64,000 bases of DNA from JAAYDI01 sp052034005 (lineage in GTDB: Bacteria; Planctomycetota; Planctomycetia; Pirellulales; Pirellulaceae). Location: NCBI GenBank assembly GCA_052034005.1, contig JBPOJB010000045.1:1-64000 (forward strand), written 5' to 3'. A program made the translations under genes and the position numbers. Of the stretch, positions 8,248-16,166 are shown piece by piece. The notes under the pieces are model-generated. The model was not told the origin of the DNA, made no database searches, and saw only the letters and a list, made by a program, of their open reading frames with translations. Each line of letters starts with the position of its first letter. The first letter of the stretch is position 1.

Positions 8248-11193
8248 ATGCGTGGCGATCGGTTCAGCCTCTTTGTGTTATTGGCCGTGTTCGGGCCCCT
8301 TTCAGCGCGCGCGGCGGAGCTGCCGTCGGCGTTTCGCGACGCGGTCGCGTTCTGGCCGATGAAGGACGCCGACGGTTCGGGCGGCGCGGCCGGCCGCCTC
8401 TCGCTCGAGGGCGACGTGGCGATCGGCGTGCAGCTCGAGGGCGCCGATTTGGAGGCCTCCTTGGCGCGGGGCGGTGACGGTTACGTCGCGCGGTTCCGCG
8501 GCGGATACCTGATGACGGCCTCACCGGCGCCCATCCGCCTCGACGGCAAGAACGCCTCGATCTGCCTGCGTCTGCGCGACACGTCGCGCGCGTGGAACGC
8601 GCCGTTGCTGGCCACCGCCGACCCCGGCGACCGGCTGGCCAACGTGATCTACGGGAACGGCGCCGAACTCATCTATCGCTGGCGCACGAGCCCGCCGTGG
8701 GAGCGTGTGGAGGGGATACGGCCGCCGGCGGAAGGCGCGGGGCGGCGGGGAACCTACGGTTTTAACGGCGAAATGAACGACGCCCACGACCTGCTCGAAT
8801 ACGAGGCGCGCCAATGGGTCTGCTCGGTGGTCCGCGTGCACGACGATGGACGCGTCGTGGTTGCCGACCAGCATGGTCGGGCGGAGGGCCGGATCGACAT
8901 GGACCGGCAGGCGGTCAGCGGCGACGCGTTCTATGTCGGCTGCAAGACCGGCGTCACGGAGTTCCTGGACGGGGACATTGCGGAGTTGCTGGTCTACGAT
9001 CGACCGCTGACTGATGAGGAAACGCAGCTGGTCATTGCCGGGCTGCTGGCGAAATGGCACGTGGCGGCGCCGCAGAGGCCCGTCGAGCCGACGGCGCCGG
9101 TCGACGGGCTGGTGCTGCGTTTGGATGCCACCCGGGCGCAAGCCGACGATCGGGGGCGCGTGTCGCTGTGGGAGGACAGTTCCGGTCGCGGCCACGACAT
9201 GGGGCAGCCGGCGGCCGACCGGATGCCGACGCGGCTTGACGCGTCGTGCGGGCCTCTGCCGGCCGTTCATTTCGAGGGTGGTCAGTATCTCCAAGGTCCG
9301 GCCGTCCTGGCTGCCGGGGACGACAGCTTCACGTTGGTCGCGCTGTGGCGTCGCGAGCACTTGGTCGGTTCGCAGGTCATTGGCGAGCAGAATACGCCGG
9401 GGCGGCGGCCGGGGCAGCGTGCGGCCTTGTTGGCCCAAGGCGAAGGGACGACTCGGGACAGCGGCTGGATGCGGAACGCCAACTTCGCCGCCGGCGTGCT
9501 GCCCATCAGCGCACCGGTCGACTGGTTGGGGCGGGACGAGTGGCACGACGTCGTGGTCCGGTTCGCCGATACGGTGGTGGAACTCCATGTCGACGGGGTG
9601 CTGATCGATGAAGAATGGCCGCACGGCGCGCTCTACCGGTTCTGCAGCCCATTCCTGATCGGCGCGGGCTACACGGCCGACGGCGCGCTGGACGCCGGTT
9701 TCTCGGGCGAGATCGACCATATCGCATTCTGGGATCGCGCGCTGACGCGCGAGGAGATCGTCGCCTTGTCCGGCGGCGCAGCGCACGTGGCGCGCCGCGA
9801 TGCCCGGATCCTCGGCCCGCCGCAACAGAGCATTCAGTACTGGAAGCCGAGGGGCAAGGCCTATGCGGGTGATTGCATGGTGACCTGTCACGACGACGAG
9901 TTCCACATCTTCTACCTGTACGATCGGCTGCATCACCAGGCCAAGTGGGGGCTGGGCGCGCATCAATACGGCCATTTCTCGTCACGCGATCTCGTGCACT
10001 GGACCCACCATCCTCTGGCCGTGCCGATCGACCGGCAATGGGAGTGCGCCATGGGGACGGGGAACGTGATCTACAACGAGAAGGACGGCCGGTGGTATGC
10101 GTTCTATACCGATTGCGGCAGCCGCATCCAGTTCTTCGACAAGCCCCAGCGCGGCGCATGGCTCTTTCGGTCGGTGAGCGACGACGGCGTGCACTTCCAC
10201 AAGGATTTCCGGCCCGTGCAGCCCGGGTTCGACAGCGACATCTTCTACGTGCCCGAGACGGGCCAGTTCCACCTGATCGCCGAAGGCGGGCGCACGCACT
10301 TCCAATCGGCGGACCTGGAGGATTGGCGCGCCGTGGCCGACAGCGAGTTCCGGAAGACTGCCGAGCGCGACGACCTGAGTGCCATCTGCCCCGACACGCT
10401 CGCATGGAACGGCTGGCACTACTTCACCACCGGTTCGAGCCGGATCTACAAGTCGCGGAACCCGCTGGGGCCCTGGGAGGAAATCCCGCCGCACATCTTC
10501 GACGGCCTGTTCTACTCCAAGATGCACGCGTTCAAGGACGGGCGGGCGCTGGCCGCCGGCTGGGTCGGTTACCCGGGCTGGGGAGGCAACATCGTGGTGC
10601 GTGAGCTGGTGCAGTCTCCCGATGGCGAGCTGGGCATGAAGTTCGTTCCGGAACTGATCCCGGCCTGCGGCGAGCCGATCCCGGTTGCCGTGGCGCAGGC
10701 GCGCGGCGAGGTAACCGCCGCCCTGGACGCCTTGCGGGTTCGAGGCAGGACGTCCCTCGCCTACGCGGTCATCGACGAACTGCCGTACGATGTGCGGATC
10801 CGCCTCCGCGCGTGTCCGTCGGAGGGTGTCGAGGCGTTTGGGCTCTGCGTGCGGGGCGACGGCGACTACGCCGGCGGCAATGAACTGTCCTTCCGGCCCG
10901 CGACAGGACAGGTCCAGTTCGGACATCCCCGCGCCGGCGGATTGGATGATATCCAGCCGGTCGCGCTCGTCCGGGACGGTGATACCGGAGCTGCGCCCGC
11001 CGTCGCGGGCCTGGACCAGCCGTTCTGGATCGACATCATCTTGAAGGACCGGATCCTGGACGTGTGCATTGACAATCGTCGCACGCTCATCGCGCGGCGG
11101 AGCGACCTGGGCGGCAAACGGCTGTTCTTTTTCGCCCAGGGCGGCGAGGTTGTCTTCGAACAGATCGAGGTGCGCCCGCTGCTGGCGGAATGA
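8248..11193 (+). CDS. Secreted LamG plus GH32/GH43-like five-bladed propeller glycosidase
   Basis: The 981-residue product has a signal peptide (FSLFVLLAVFGPLSARAAE). Two concanavalin A-like LamG modules follow (about 25-265, ending FLDGDIAELLVYDRPLTDEE, and about 285-520, ending GEIDHIAFWDRALTREE). From about 530 to 790 the sequence is a GH32/43/68-type beta-propeller (FHIFYLYDRLHHQAKWG, SSRDLVHWTHHP, ECAMGTGNVIYNEKDGRWY, DSDIFYVPETGQFHLI). A C-terminal beta-sandwich resembles GH32 (WIDIILKDRILDVCIDNRR). Canonical GH32 motifs WMNDPNG and EC are not seen, so levanase activity cannot be claimed; it is a glycosidase or binding protein of this fold. GTG 8245 directly precedes ATG 8248; the latter is preferred. 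Its 3' end overlaps the antisense endonuclease III remnant. Confidence 0.75.
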   Translation: MRGDRFSLFVLLAVFGPLSARAAELPSAFRDAVAFWPMKDADGSGGAAGRLSLEGDVAIGVQLEGADLEASLARGGDGYVARFRGGYLMTASPAPIRLDGKNASICLRLRDTSRAWNAPLLATADPGDRLANVIYGNGAELIYRWRTSPPWERVEGIRPPAEGAGRRGTYGFNGEMNDAHDLLEYEARQWVCSVVRVHDDGRVVVADQHGRAEGRIDMDRQAVSGDAFYVGCKTGVTEFLDGDIAELLVYDRPLTDEETQLVIAGLLAKWHVAAPQRPVEPTAPVDGLVLRLDATRAQADDRGRVSLWEDSSGRGHDMGQPAADRMPTRLDASCGPLPAVHFEGGQYLQGPAVLAAGDDSFTLVALWRREHLVGSQVIGEQNTPGRRPGQRAALLAQGEGTTRDSGWMRNANFAAGVLPISAPVDWLGRDEWHDVVVRFADTVVELHVDGVLIDEEWPHGALYRFCSPFLIGAGYTADGALDAGFSGEIDHIAFWDRALTREEIVALSGGAAHVARRDARILGPPQQSIQYWKPRGKAYAGDCMVTCHDDEFHIFYLYDRLHHQAKWGLGAHQYGHFSSRDLVHWTHHPLAVPIDRQWECAMGTGNVIYNEKDGRWYAFYTDCGSRIQFFDKPQRGAWLFRSVSDDGVHFHKDFRPVQPGFDSDIFYVPETGQFHLIAEGGRTHFQSADLEDWRAVADSEFRKTAERDDLSAICPDTLAWNGWHYFTTGSSRIYKSRNPLGPWEEIPPHIFDGLFYSKMHAFKDGRALAAGWVGYPGWGGNIVVRELVQSPDGELGMKFVPELIPACGEPIPVAVAQARGEVTAALDALRVRGRTSLAYAVIDELPYDVRIRLRACPSEGVEAFGLCVRGDGDYAGGNELSFRPATGQVQFGHPRAGGLDDIQPVALVRDGDTGAAPAVAGLDQPFWIDIILKDRILDVCIDNRRTLIARRSDLGGKRLFFFAQGGEVVFEQIEVRPLLAE

Positions 11194-11494
11194 TGCGCGC
11201 CCGCCGGGCTTTCTGCTGCTGGAGCCCCGCCGGCCGGATCGCCTGGGCGATCGCCGCGACCCGTGCGCGCCGCACGGCTTCCCACGTCGGGAACCGCGCC
11301 ACGAGCCGGTCAAACGCCGCGCCGCTGTTGGTATCCGTGGTGTTCTGCGAGAGCAACGCGGCGATCAGCTCGTCCAAGACGGGGCCGGACTGACGCGGCT
11401 CGACACGGCCGTGCATGCGTCGCAGCCGGCGGCACAGTTCCGGAATGGTCCAGGGGGTCACGTGCATCAGTCTGCCACCGCGAAGTCTACCCAT
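11087..11494 (-). pseudogene. Truncated endonuclease III (HhH-GPD) remnant
   Basis: The first 100 or so residues of this 135-codon frame look like the N-terminal helices of an endonuclease III-like glycosylase: LDELIAALLSQNTTDTNSG, then FDRLVARFPTWEAVRRA and IAQAIRPAGLQQQKARR. The helix-hairpin-helix, catalytic Lys/Asp and iron-sulfur Cys should follow, but after about 11195 the frame is only the antisense of the GH32-like gene. It overlaps the P-type ATPase stop by 8 bases at its 5' end. I read it as a gene cut off by a deletion or rearrangement whose breakpoint lies near the GH32-like stop codon. It is unlikely to be active. Confidence 0.65.
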
Positions 11495-13685
11495 GATCAG
11501 AGGAGCCGCTCAGGAGACGCAGCGCGTTGAACACGACCAGCAGGGAGACGCCCATATCGGCGGCGATCGCGGCCCACAGCGAGGCATGGCCGGCCAGGGT
11601 CAAGGTCACGAACAGGGCCTTGACCGAGAGCGAGAAGCCGATGTTCTGGCGGATGATGGCCAAGGTCCGCCGCGAATGGCGGATGAGCCAGGGGAGCTTG
11701 GTGAGGTCGTCCGACATCAACGCGATGTCGGCCGATTCGATGGCGGCGTCGCTGCCCGCCGCGCCCATGGCGATGCCGACGCTGGCTCGGCCCAGCGCGG
11801 GCGCGTCGTTGACGCCGTCGCCGATCATCGCCACGTCGCCGTACCGGGCCACCAGCTGCTCGACGGCCCGGACTTTGTCGGCCGGCAGCAGCTCGGCATG
11901 GACTTCATCGACGCCCGTTTCGGCGCCGATGAGCTGGGCGGTCAGTTGGTTGTCGCCGGTGAGCATGACGATATGTTGGACGCCGCCGCGCCGGAGCGCT
12001 TCCAGCGTCCGCTTCGCCTGGGGCCGCACGGCGTCGGCCAGCGCGATGAAGCCGCAGACATGGTCGTCCGTCCCCACGACGACCACGGTCCGCCCGCCTT
12101 GTGAAAGCGCTTCCAGCCGGCGGTGATCTTCCTCGGTTTCCTGCCCGCGTTCTTCCAGGTAACGATGGGAGCCCAGCCAGTAGTGCTTGCCGTCGAAGCG
12201 CGCGGCGGCCCCCTTGCCCGGGATGATCTGGAAGTCATCCGCCGGGACAACGCGGACGCCCTGCTGGTGGGCATGCGCGACGATGGCCTGGGCCAGAGGG
12301 TGATCGCTGCGCGACTCCATGGCCGCGGCCCGTGCGAGCAGCTCCGGCTCGGTGTGCCCGCTCATCGGCACCACCGCCAGCACCCGGGGTTTCCCCTCCG
12401 TCAGGGTCCCGGTCTTGTCGAAGGCCACCGCCCGCAGGCGAGCCGGAGCCTCCACGTACGTGCCGCCCTTGATGAGCACGCCGTTGCGCGCGGAAGAGGC
12501 CAGCGCCGCCACGATGCTCACCGGCGTCGAAATCACCAGCGCACACGGACAGGCGATCACCAGCAGGACCAGCGCGCGGTAGAACCAGTCGGCCCAGGAC
12601 GCGCCGAGGCAGATCGGCGGGACGAGCAGGAATGCCAGGGCCAGGCCCATCACGAGCGGCGTGTACACGCGCGCGAACTTCTCCACCCATTGCTCGGCCG
12701 CCGCGCGGCGCGATTGGGCCTCGGCAACCAGCCGGATGATGTGTGCCAACATCGCGTCACTTGCCGGCTTGGTGCATTCCACCACCAGGGCGCCGTCTCC
12801 ATTGATCGTCCCGGCATACACCGGGTCGTCCGCCTGCTTGTACACCGGCATGCTCTCGCCCGTGATCGGGGCCTGGTTGACCGCGCTGGCGCCCGATACG
12901 ATCCGGCCGTCCAACGCGATCTTCTCGCCCGGCATGACGATGAACTGGGCACCGGTCGGCGCGGACTCGGGCGCGACCCGCGACTCGGCCCCGTCGGGCG
13001 TCCTGAGCCGCACGAATGGCGGCGCCAGCTCCATCAGCGCGGCGACCGCCCGGCGGGCACGCACTACGCTCCACGATTCCAGGGCGAGCGAGAACGAAAA
13101 CAGGAAGGCCACCGTCGCCGCCTCGAACCACTGGCCGATCCCAATCGCCCCGACCACCGCCACGGTCATCAAGAGATGCATGTCCGGGCGCAGGCGACGG
13201 GCCGCCCGCCAGGCCTTCGGCAGGGTGCCCCACAGACCGGCCAGCACGGCCAGCAGGTACAAGACGCGCGCAGATGGCGGCACGTGATAGGCCACGCCCT
13301 GCTCCTCCGCGCCCAGCGCCGCGAGCACGCCGCCCGCCAGCAGCGTGTGGACCGCCAGCCCCGTGAAGGACAATACGCCGCTCGCCACGGTCGTGATCGT
13401 GCGCCCGTGACGCGGCCAGAACCGCTCGGCCGCACCCGGCTGCGCACTGTCCTGCCAGACCTCGGCCCGCATCCCCGCCCGCGCCACGGCCCGCATGATC
13501 GTGTCGGGCGACACGCCCGCGGCGGACAACTGCACGGACATCTTGCCCTGGAGAATGTCAAACGTCAGCTGCCCTTCGCCTCCCACGACCGGGCCGACTT
13601 CGCGCTTCAGAGCCGCGACTTCCTCGGCGCAGTCCAGGCCGTGGATCTTGAATTGCAGCGCCAACGGGGGCGATATCACTGCCAT
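11487..13685 (-). CDS. Zn/Cd/Pb-type P1B ATPase (ZntA-like)
   Basis: The 732-residue product has all P1B hallmarks: an N-terminal heavy-metal domain whose usual CxxC is reduced to LDCAEEV (about residue 18), the transmembrane metal site VIACPCALVIS, the phosphorylation site AFDKTGTLTEGKPR, an HP motif (SRSDHPLAQAI), and the hinge MIGDGVNDAPALG. The last membrane segment has WAAIAADMGVSLLV with the Asp typical of the Zn/Cd/Pb class. It would pump divalent metal out of the cytoplasm using ATP. ATG 13685 is chosen because AAGG lies shortly upstream and the alternative start (13733) adds a non-conserved leader. It is divergent from the His-rich protein and the RND efflux genes, forming one metal-resistance island. 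Confidence 0.9.
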   Translation of the reverse strand: MAVISPPLALQFKIHGLDCAEEVAALKREVGPVVGGEGQLTFDILQGKMSVQLSAAGVSPDTIMRAVARAGMRAEVWQDSAQPGAAERFWPRHGRTITTVASGVLSFTGLAVHTLLAGGVLAALGAEEQGVAYHVPPSARVLYLLAVLAGLWGTLPKAWRAARRLRPDMHLLMTVAVVGAIGIGQWFEAATVAFLFSFSLALESWSVVRARRAVAALMELAPPFVRLRTPDGAESRVAPESAPTGAQFIVMPGEKIALDGRIVSGASAVNQAPITGESMPVYKQADDPVYAGTINGDGALVVECTKPASDAMLAHIIRLVAEAQSRRAAAEQWVEKFARVYTPLVMGLALAFLLVPPICLGASWADWFYRALVLLVIACPCALVISTPVSIVAALASSARNGVLIKGGTYVEAPARLRAVAFDKTGTLTEGKPRVLAVVPMSGHTEPELLARAAAMESRSDHPLAQAIVAHAHQQGVRVVPADDFQIIPGKGAAARFDGKHYWLGSHRYLEERGQETEEDHRRLEALSQGGRTVVVVGTDDHVCGFIALADAVRPQAKRTLEALRRGGVQHIVMLTGDNQLTAQLIGAETGVDEVHAELLPADKVRAVEQLVARYGDVAMIGDGVNDAPALGRASVGIAMGAAGSDAAIESADIALMSDDLTKLPWLIRHSRRTLAIIRQNIGFSLSVKALFVTLTLAGHASLWAAIAADMGVSLLVVFNALRLLSGSSDHG

Positions 13686-13874
13686 AGAAGCCTTTTCCGG
13701 GACTAAGCGGGTTCCGAGGACGCGCTCTTCCAATGCGCATGGCCACCGTCCGATTCACACGTCGGCGGCTTGACCAGGCGCGCGCCTCGGCCGAGCTACG
13801 GTCTCCAACGTACCTGCCAGACCCGCGATCCGGATCGGTCGTCTCCCCGTTTCCCACCGCGCCTGGCTTGGGGT

Positions 13875-13903
13875 TTGCCGAGAACTTCTCAAGTGACTAT
13901 AGT
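13875..13903 (+). promoter_or_regulatory. Promoter with an internal palindrome ahead of the RND efflux genes
   Basis: A -35-like TTGCCG (13875-13880) and a -10-like TATAGT (13898-13903) are 17 bases apart. The spacer contains the inverted repeat GAGAA-C-TTCTC (13880-13890), which is placed as a repressor operator would be. Transcription would start near 13910, supporting a start codon at 13931 or 13937 for the next gene. The regulator is not in this window. Confidence 0.45.
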
Positions 13904-13936
13904 GCCACAATCGATCTATGGACCAGAGGTGTGACG

Positions 13937-14398
13937 GTGCGCTGGGTGATCGGAAACATGTTGGTGGCCGTAATGCTGCTCCACGCGATGCTTGGATGCG
14001 GCATGCACCATAGCCATGCGGGGGACAGTGTGAACGTTCTCACGCATTGCCCGGCGCCTCTGGAACAGTTCAGCGGCCGCGACGCGCACGGCCACGACCC
14101 TGATCACGACCTGCACCCGGGCCATGACCCGGGTCATGGCGTGGACCGGGAGTGCGGCCCCGTTGGGCCGCATCCGCATCCGGACGGGCCCTGCCAGGAG
14201 GAGAAGTGCACTTTCCTGCGGCCGGCGCAGGACCAGGTCGATGTGAAGGCGGCGCCGCCGAGCCTTGACAGCGTTGCTTGGCCCGATTGCAGCCTGGTGT
14301 CGCGGAGCGTTGCAGGCGAGTGGTTCCCTGGACCGGGGGCTGTCTTGCTCCAGCTGTCGGTTCGTTCTCATCTGGCCAAGCGGGTTCTGGTGATTTAA
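13937..14398 (+). CDS. Small exported His-rich protein of the metal-efflux island
   Basis: The product of about 153 residues has a hydrophobic N-terminus (WVIGNMLVAVMLLHAMLGCG) ending in Cys, so it may be a signal peptide or a lipobox-like anchor. It is followed by metal-binding stretches (MHHSHAG, then GRDAHGHDPDHDLHPGHDPG and PHPHPDG) and several Cys. No family is recognised. The composition and its place in front of the RND genes suggest a periplasmic metal-binding protein. GTG 13937 is chosen because AGAGG lies upstream and the likely transcription start is near 13910; GTG 13931 is also possible. The frame is open back to 13733, but that part would be upstream of the promoter. Confidence 0.6.
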   Translation: MRWVIGNMLVAVMLLHAMLGCGMHHSHAGDSVNVLTHCPAPLEQFSGRDAHGHDPDHDLHPGHDPGHGVDRECGPVGPHPHPDGPCQEEKCTFLRPAQDQVDVKAAPPSLDSVAWPDCSLVSRSVAGEWFPGPGAVLLQLSVRSHLAKRVLVI

Positions 14399-14556
14399 GC
14401 CATCGTCGCCGGCCCGGCACGCGCGCCGTGTGATACCCCGTGGTGCCGACGGCCTAGCGCATCCAGGCGGAACGTCCGCACGGCGGACCAACGCACCCCC
14501 GGCCGTTTTCTTCCGTTCCCCGTTTGCATTCCCTGCTCGTTTGGCGGAGTATCGCC

Positions 14557-16113
14557 ATGAAATCGTCCTCGCACCGACTCCGGATGTTGACCGTTCTTGG
14601 CCTGAGGCGCCGGCGCATCGTGTTTCTGGCGGCCGTGCTGGCAGTCGCCGTGGCGGTTGCCGGCGCCGTTTGGCTGGGGCACCCCCGGTTTTCCAGCCTG
14701 GCCGCCTTGCGCTGGGGTATCGGCGGCCGTGCGCAGTCGGCCGATCACGCGCACGATCACGACGACGACGACCACGACGACCACGACCATGGCGATGACC
14801 ACGACCACGACCATGACCATGGCGATGATCACGATCATGACCATGACCATGCGGGGCACGAGGGTGTGGGGCGCGGCGCATCGGCGGGGTCGTTGGAGCA
14901 GCACGACCACCCGCACAACGATGCTGACGCGATCAAGCTCAGCGCGCAAGCGCGGGCCAATATCGGCGTGCAACTGACGCGGGTCGAGCTCCAGACGTTC
15001 GACCGCAGCATTGCGCTGCCCGGGATGATCGTCGAGCGTCCGGGCTGGTCGACCGTCTCCGTGACCGCGCCGATGACGGGCGTGGTGACGCGCATACACT
15101 GCATCCAAGGCGAGGCTGTCGAGCCCGGTCAGCCGCTGTTCGAGCTTCGGCTTACCCATGAAGATCTGCTGGAGGTCCAAACCGACTTCCTCCGCGCGGT
15201 GGAGGAGCTGGATGTGATTGGCCGGGAGATCGCGCGTCTGGAGCAAGTGACCGCGCAGGGCGTGATCGCCGGCAAGACGCTCCTGGAGCGGAAGTACGAT
15301 CAACAGCGGCAGGAGGCGGTACACCGGACGTTGCGCGAGTCCCTGCTCCTGCACGGGCTGAACGAGGAGCAGGTGGCGACCATCGAGCGTACGCGCACGC
15401 TGCTGCAGAGCCTGACGGTCGGGGCGCCGCGGAAGGGCGACGAGCCCGAGGGGTCGGACGCCGCCGTGCTACTGCAGGTCCGCCAGTTGAACGTGTCTCA
15501 AGGCAAGTTCGTCACGGCGGGCGATCCACTCTGCACGCTGGCCGACTACCGCGAGTTGCAGGTCGAAGGCCAGGCGTTCGAGCGCGACTTGGCGGCCGTC
15601 GCCCGTGCCGCGCGGGAGGGAGTCGCGGTCGGCGTGTCGTTCGACGGCGAGGACGGCGACCATGCGACGCTGAGCGGCCTGCGGATCCTGTACATGGACG
15701 ACGCGGTGGATGCCCAGTCGCGTACGTTCCACTTCTACGTCACGCTGCCCAATGAACGGCTGCGCGTGGACAAGGCCGCGGACGGGCGGCGTTTCGTGTA
15801 TTGGCGGTTCCGGCCGGGGCAGCGCGGTCAAATCAGCCTGCCGGTCGAGCGCTGGGAGAACCGTATCGTGCTGCCCATCGAGGCCGTGGCGGAGGACGGT
15901 GTCGAGTCCTATGTGTTCGAGGCGAACGGCGACCATTTCGACCGGCGCCCGGTCACGGTGGAGTATCGGGACGAGAAGTCGGCCGTGATCGCCAACGACG
16001 GCGCGTTGCGCCTGGGCGTTGAAGTGGCGCGGTCGGCAGCTCACCAGATGCAGATGGCGCTCAAGAACAAGGCCGGTGGCGGGGTCGACCCGCACGCCGG
16101 GCACAACCACTAA
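14557..16113 (+). CDS. RND efflux periplasmic adaptor (CzcB/CusB-like) with Asp/His-rich insert
   Basis: The 518-residue product is a membrane-fusion protein. It has an N-terminal membrane segment (IVFLAAVLAVAVAVAGAVWL), a striking metal-binding region of alternating Asp and His (about residues 62-102), then the barrel-sandwich hybrid (VTAPMTGVVTRIHCIQGEAV), a helical hairpin (about 205-280) and a beta-barrel/MP domain (ALRLGVEVARSAAHQMQMAL near the end). It closes with DPHAGHNH, a second His tail. It would link the inner-membrane pump (16167) to the TolC-like channel (19472) and may hand metal to the pump. ATG 14557 is chosen over the upstream frame start because the residues before it are not typical. 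The Asp/His run makes a simple repeat in the DNA at about 14745-14855. Confidence 0.85.
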   Translation: MKSSSHRLRMLTVLGLRRRRIVFLAAVLAVAVAVAGAVWLGHPRFSSLAALRWGIGGRAQSADHAHDHDDDDHDDHDHGDDHDHDHDHGDDHDHDHDHAGHEGVGRGASAGSLEQHDHPHNDADAIKLSAQARANIGVQLTRVELQTFDRSIALPGMIVERPGWSTVSVTAPMTGVVTRIHCIQGEAVEPGQPLFELRLTHEDLLEVQTDFLRAVEELDVIGREIARLEQVTAQGVIAGKTLLERKYDQQRQEAVHRTLRESLLLHGLNEEQVATIERTRTLLQSLTVGAPRKGDEPEGSDAAVLLQVRQLNVSQGKFVTAGDPLCTLADYRELQVEGQAFERDLAAVARAAREGVAVGVSFDGEDGDHATLSGLRILYMDDAVDAQSRTFHFYVTLPNERLRVDKAADGRRFVYWRFRPGQRGQISLPVERWENRIVLPIEAVAEDGVESYVFEANGDHFDRRPVTVEYRDEKSAVIANDGALRLGVEVARSAAHQMQMALKNKAGGGVDPHAGHNH

Positions 16114-16166
16114 CGCGCACCGCCCCGGCAGATTCCGGCAGATTGCTGCCAGGAGGCACCCAGAAC

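Noticed and set aside
12123..13706. 527-codon plus-strand frame opposite the P-type ATPase
   Set aside because: Arg/His/Gln-rich with no motif; antisense of a complete ATPase.
13733..13936. Longer start for the His-rich protein
   Set aside because: The promoter at 13875-13903 lies inside this part, and the residues lack the hydrophobic signal at the N-terminus.
14745..14855. Short tandem repeat that might be taken for a microsatellite or small CRISPR-like array
   Set aside because: It codes the Asp/His array of the CzcB-like protein, and no spacer-repeat periodicity is present.
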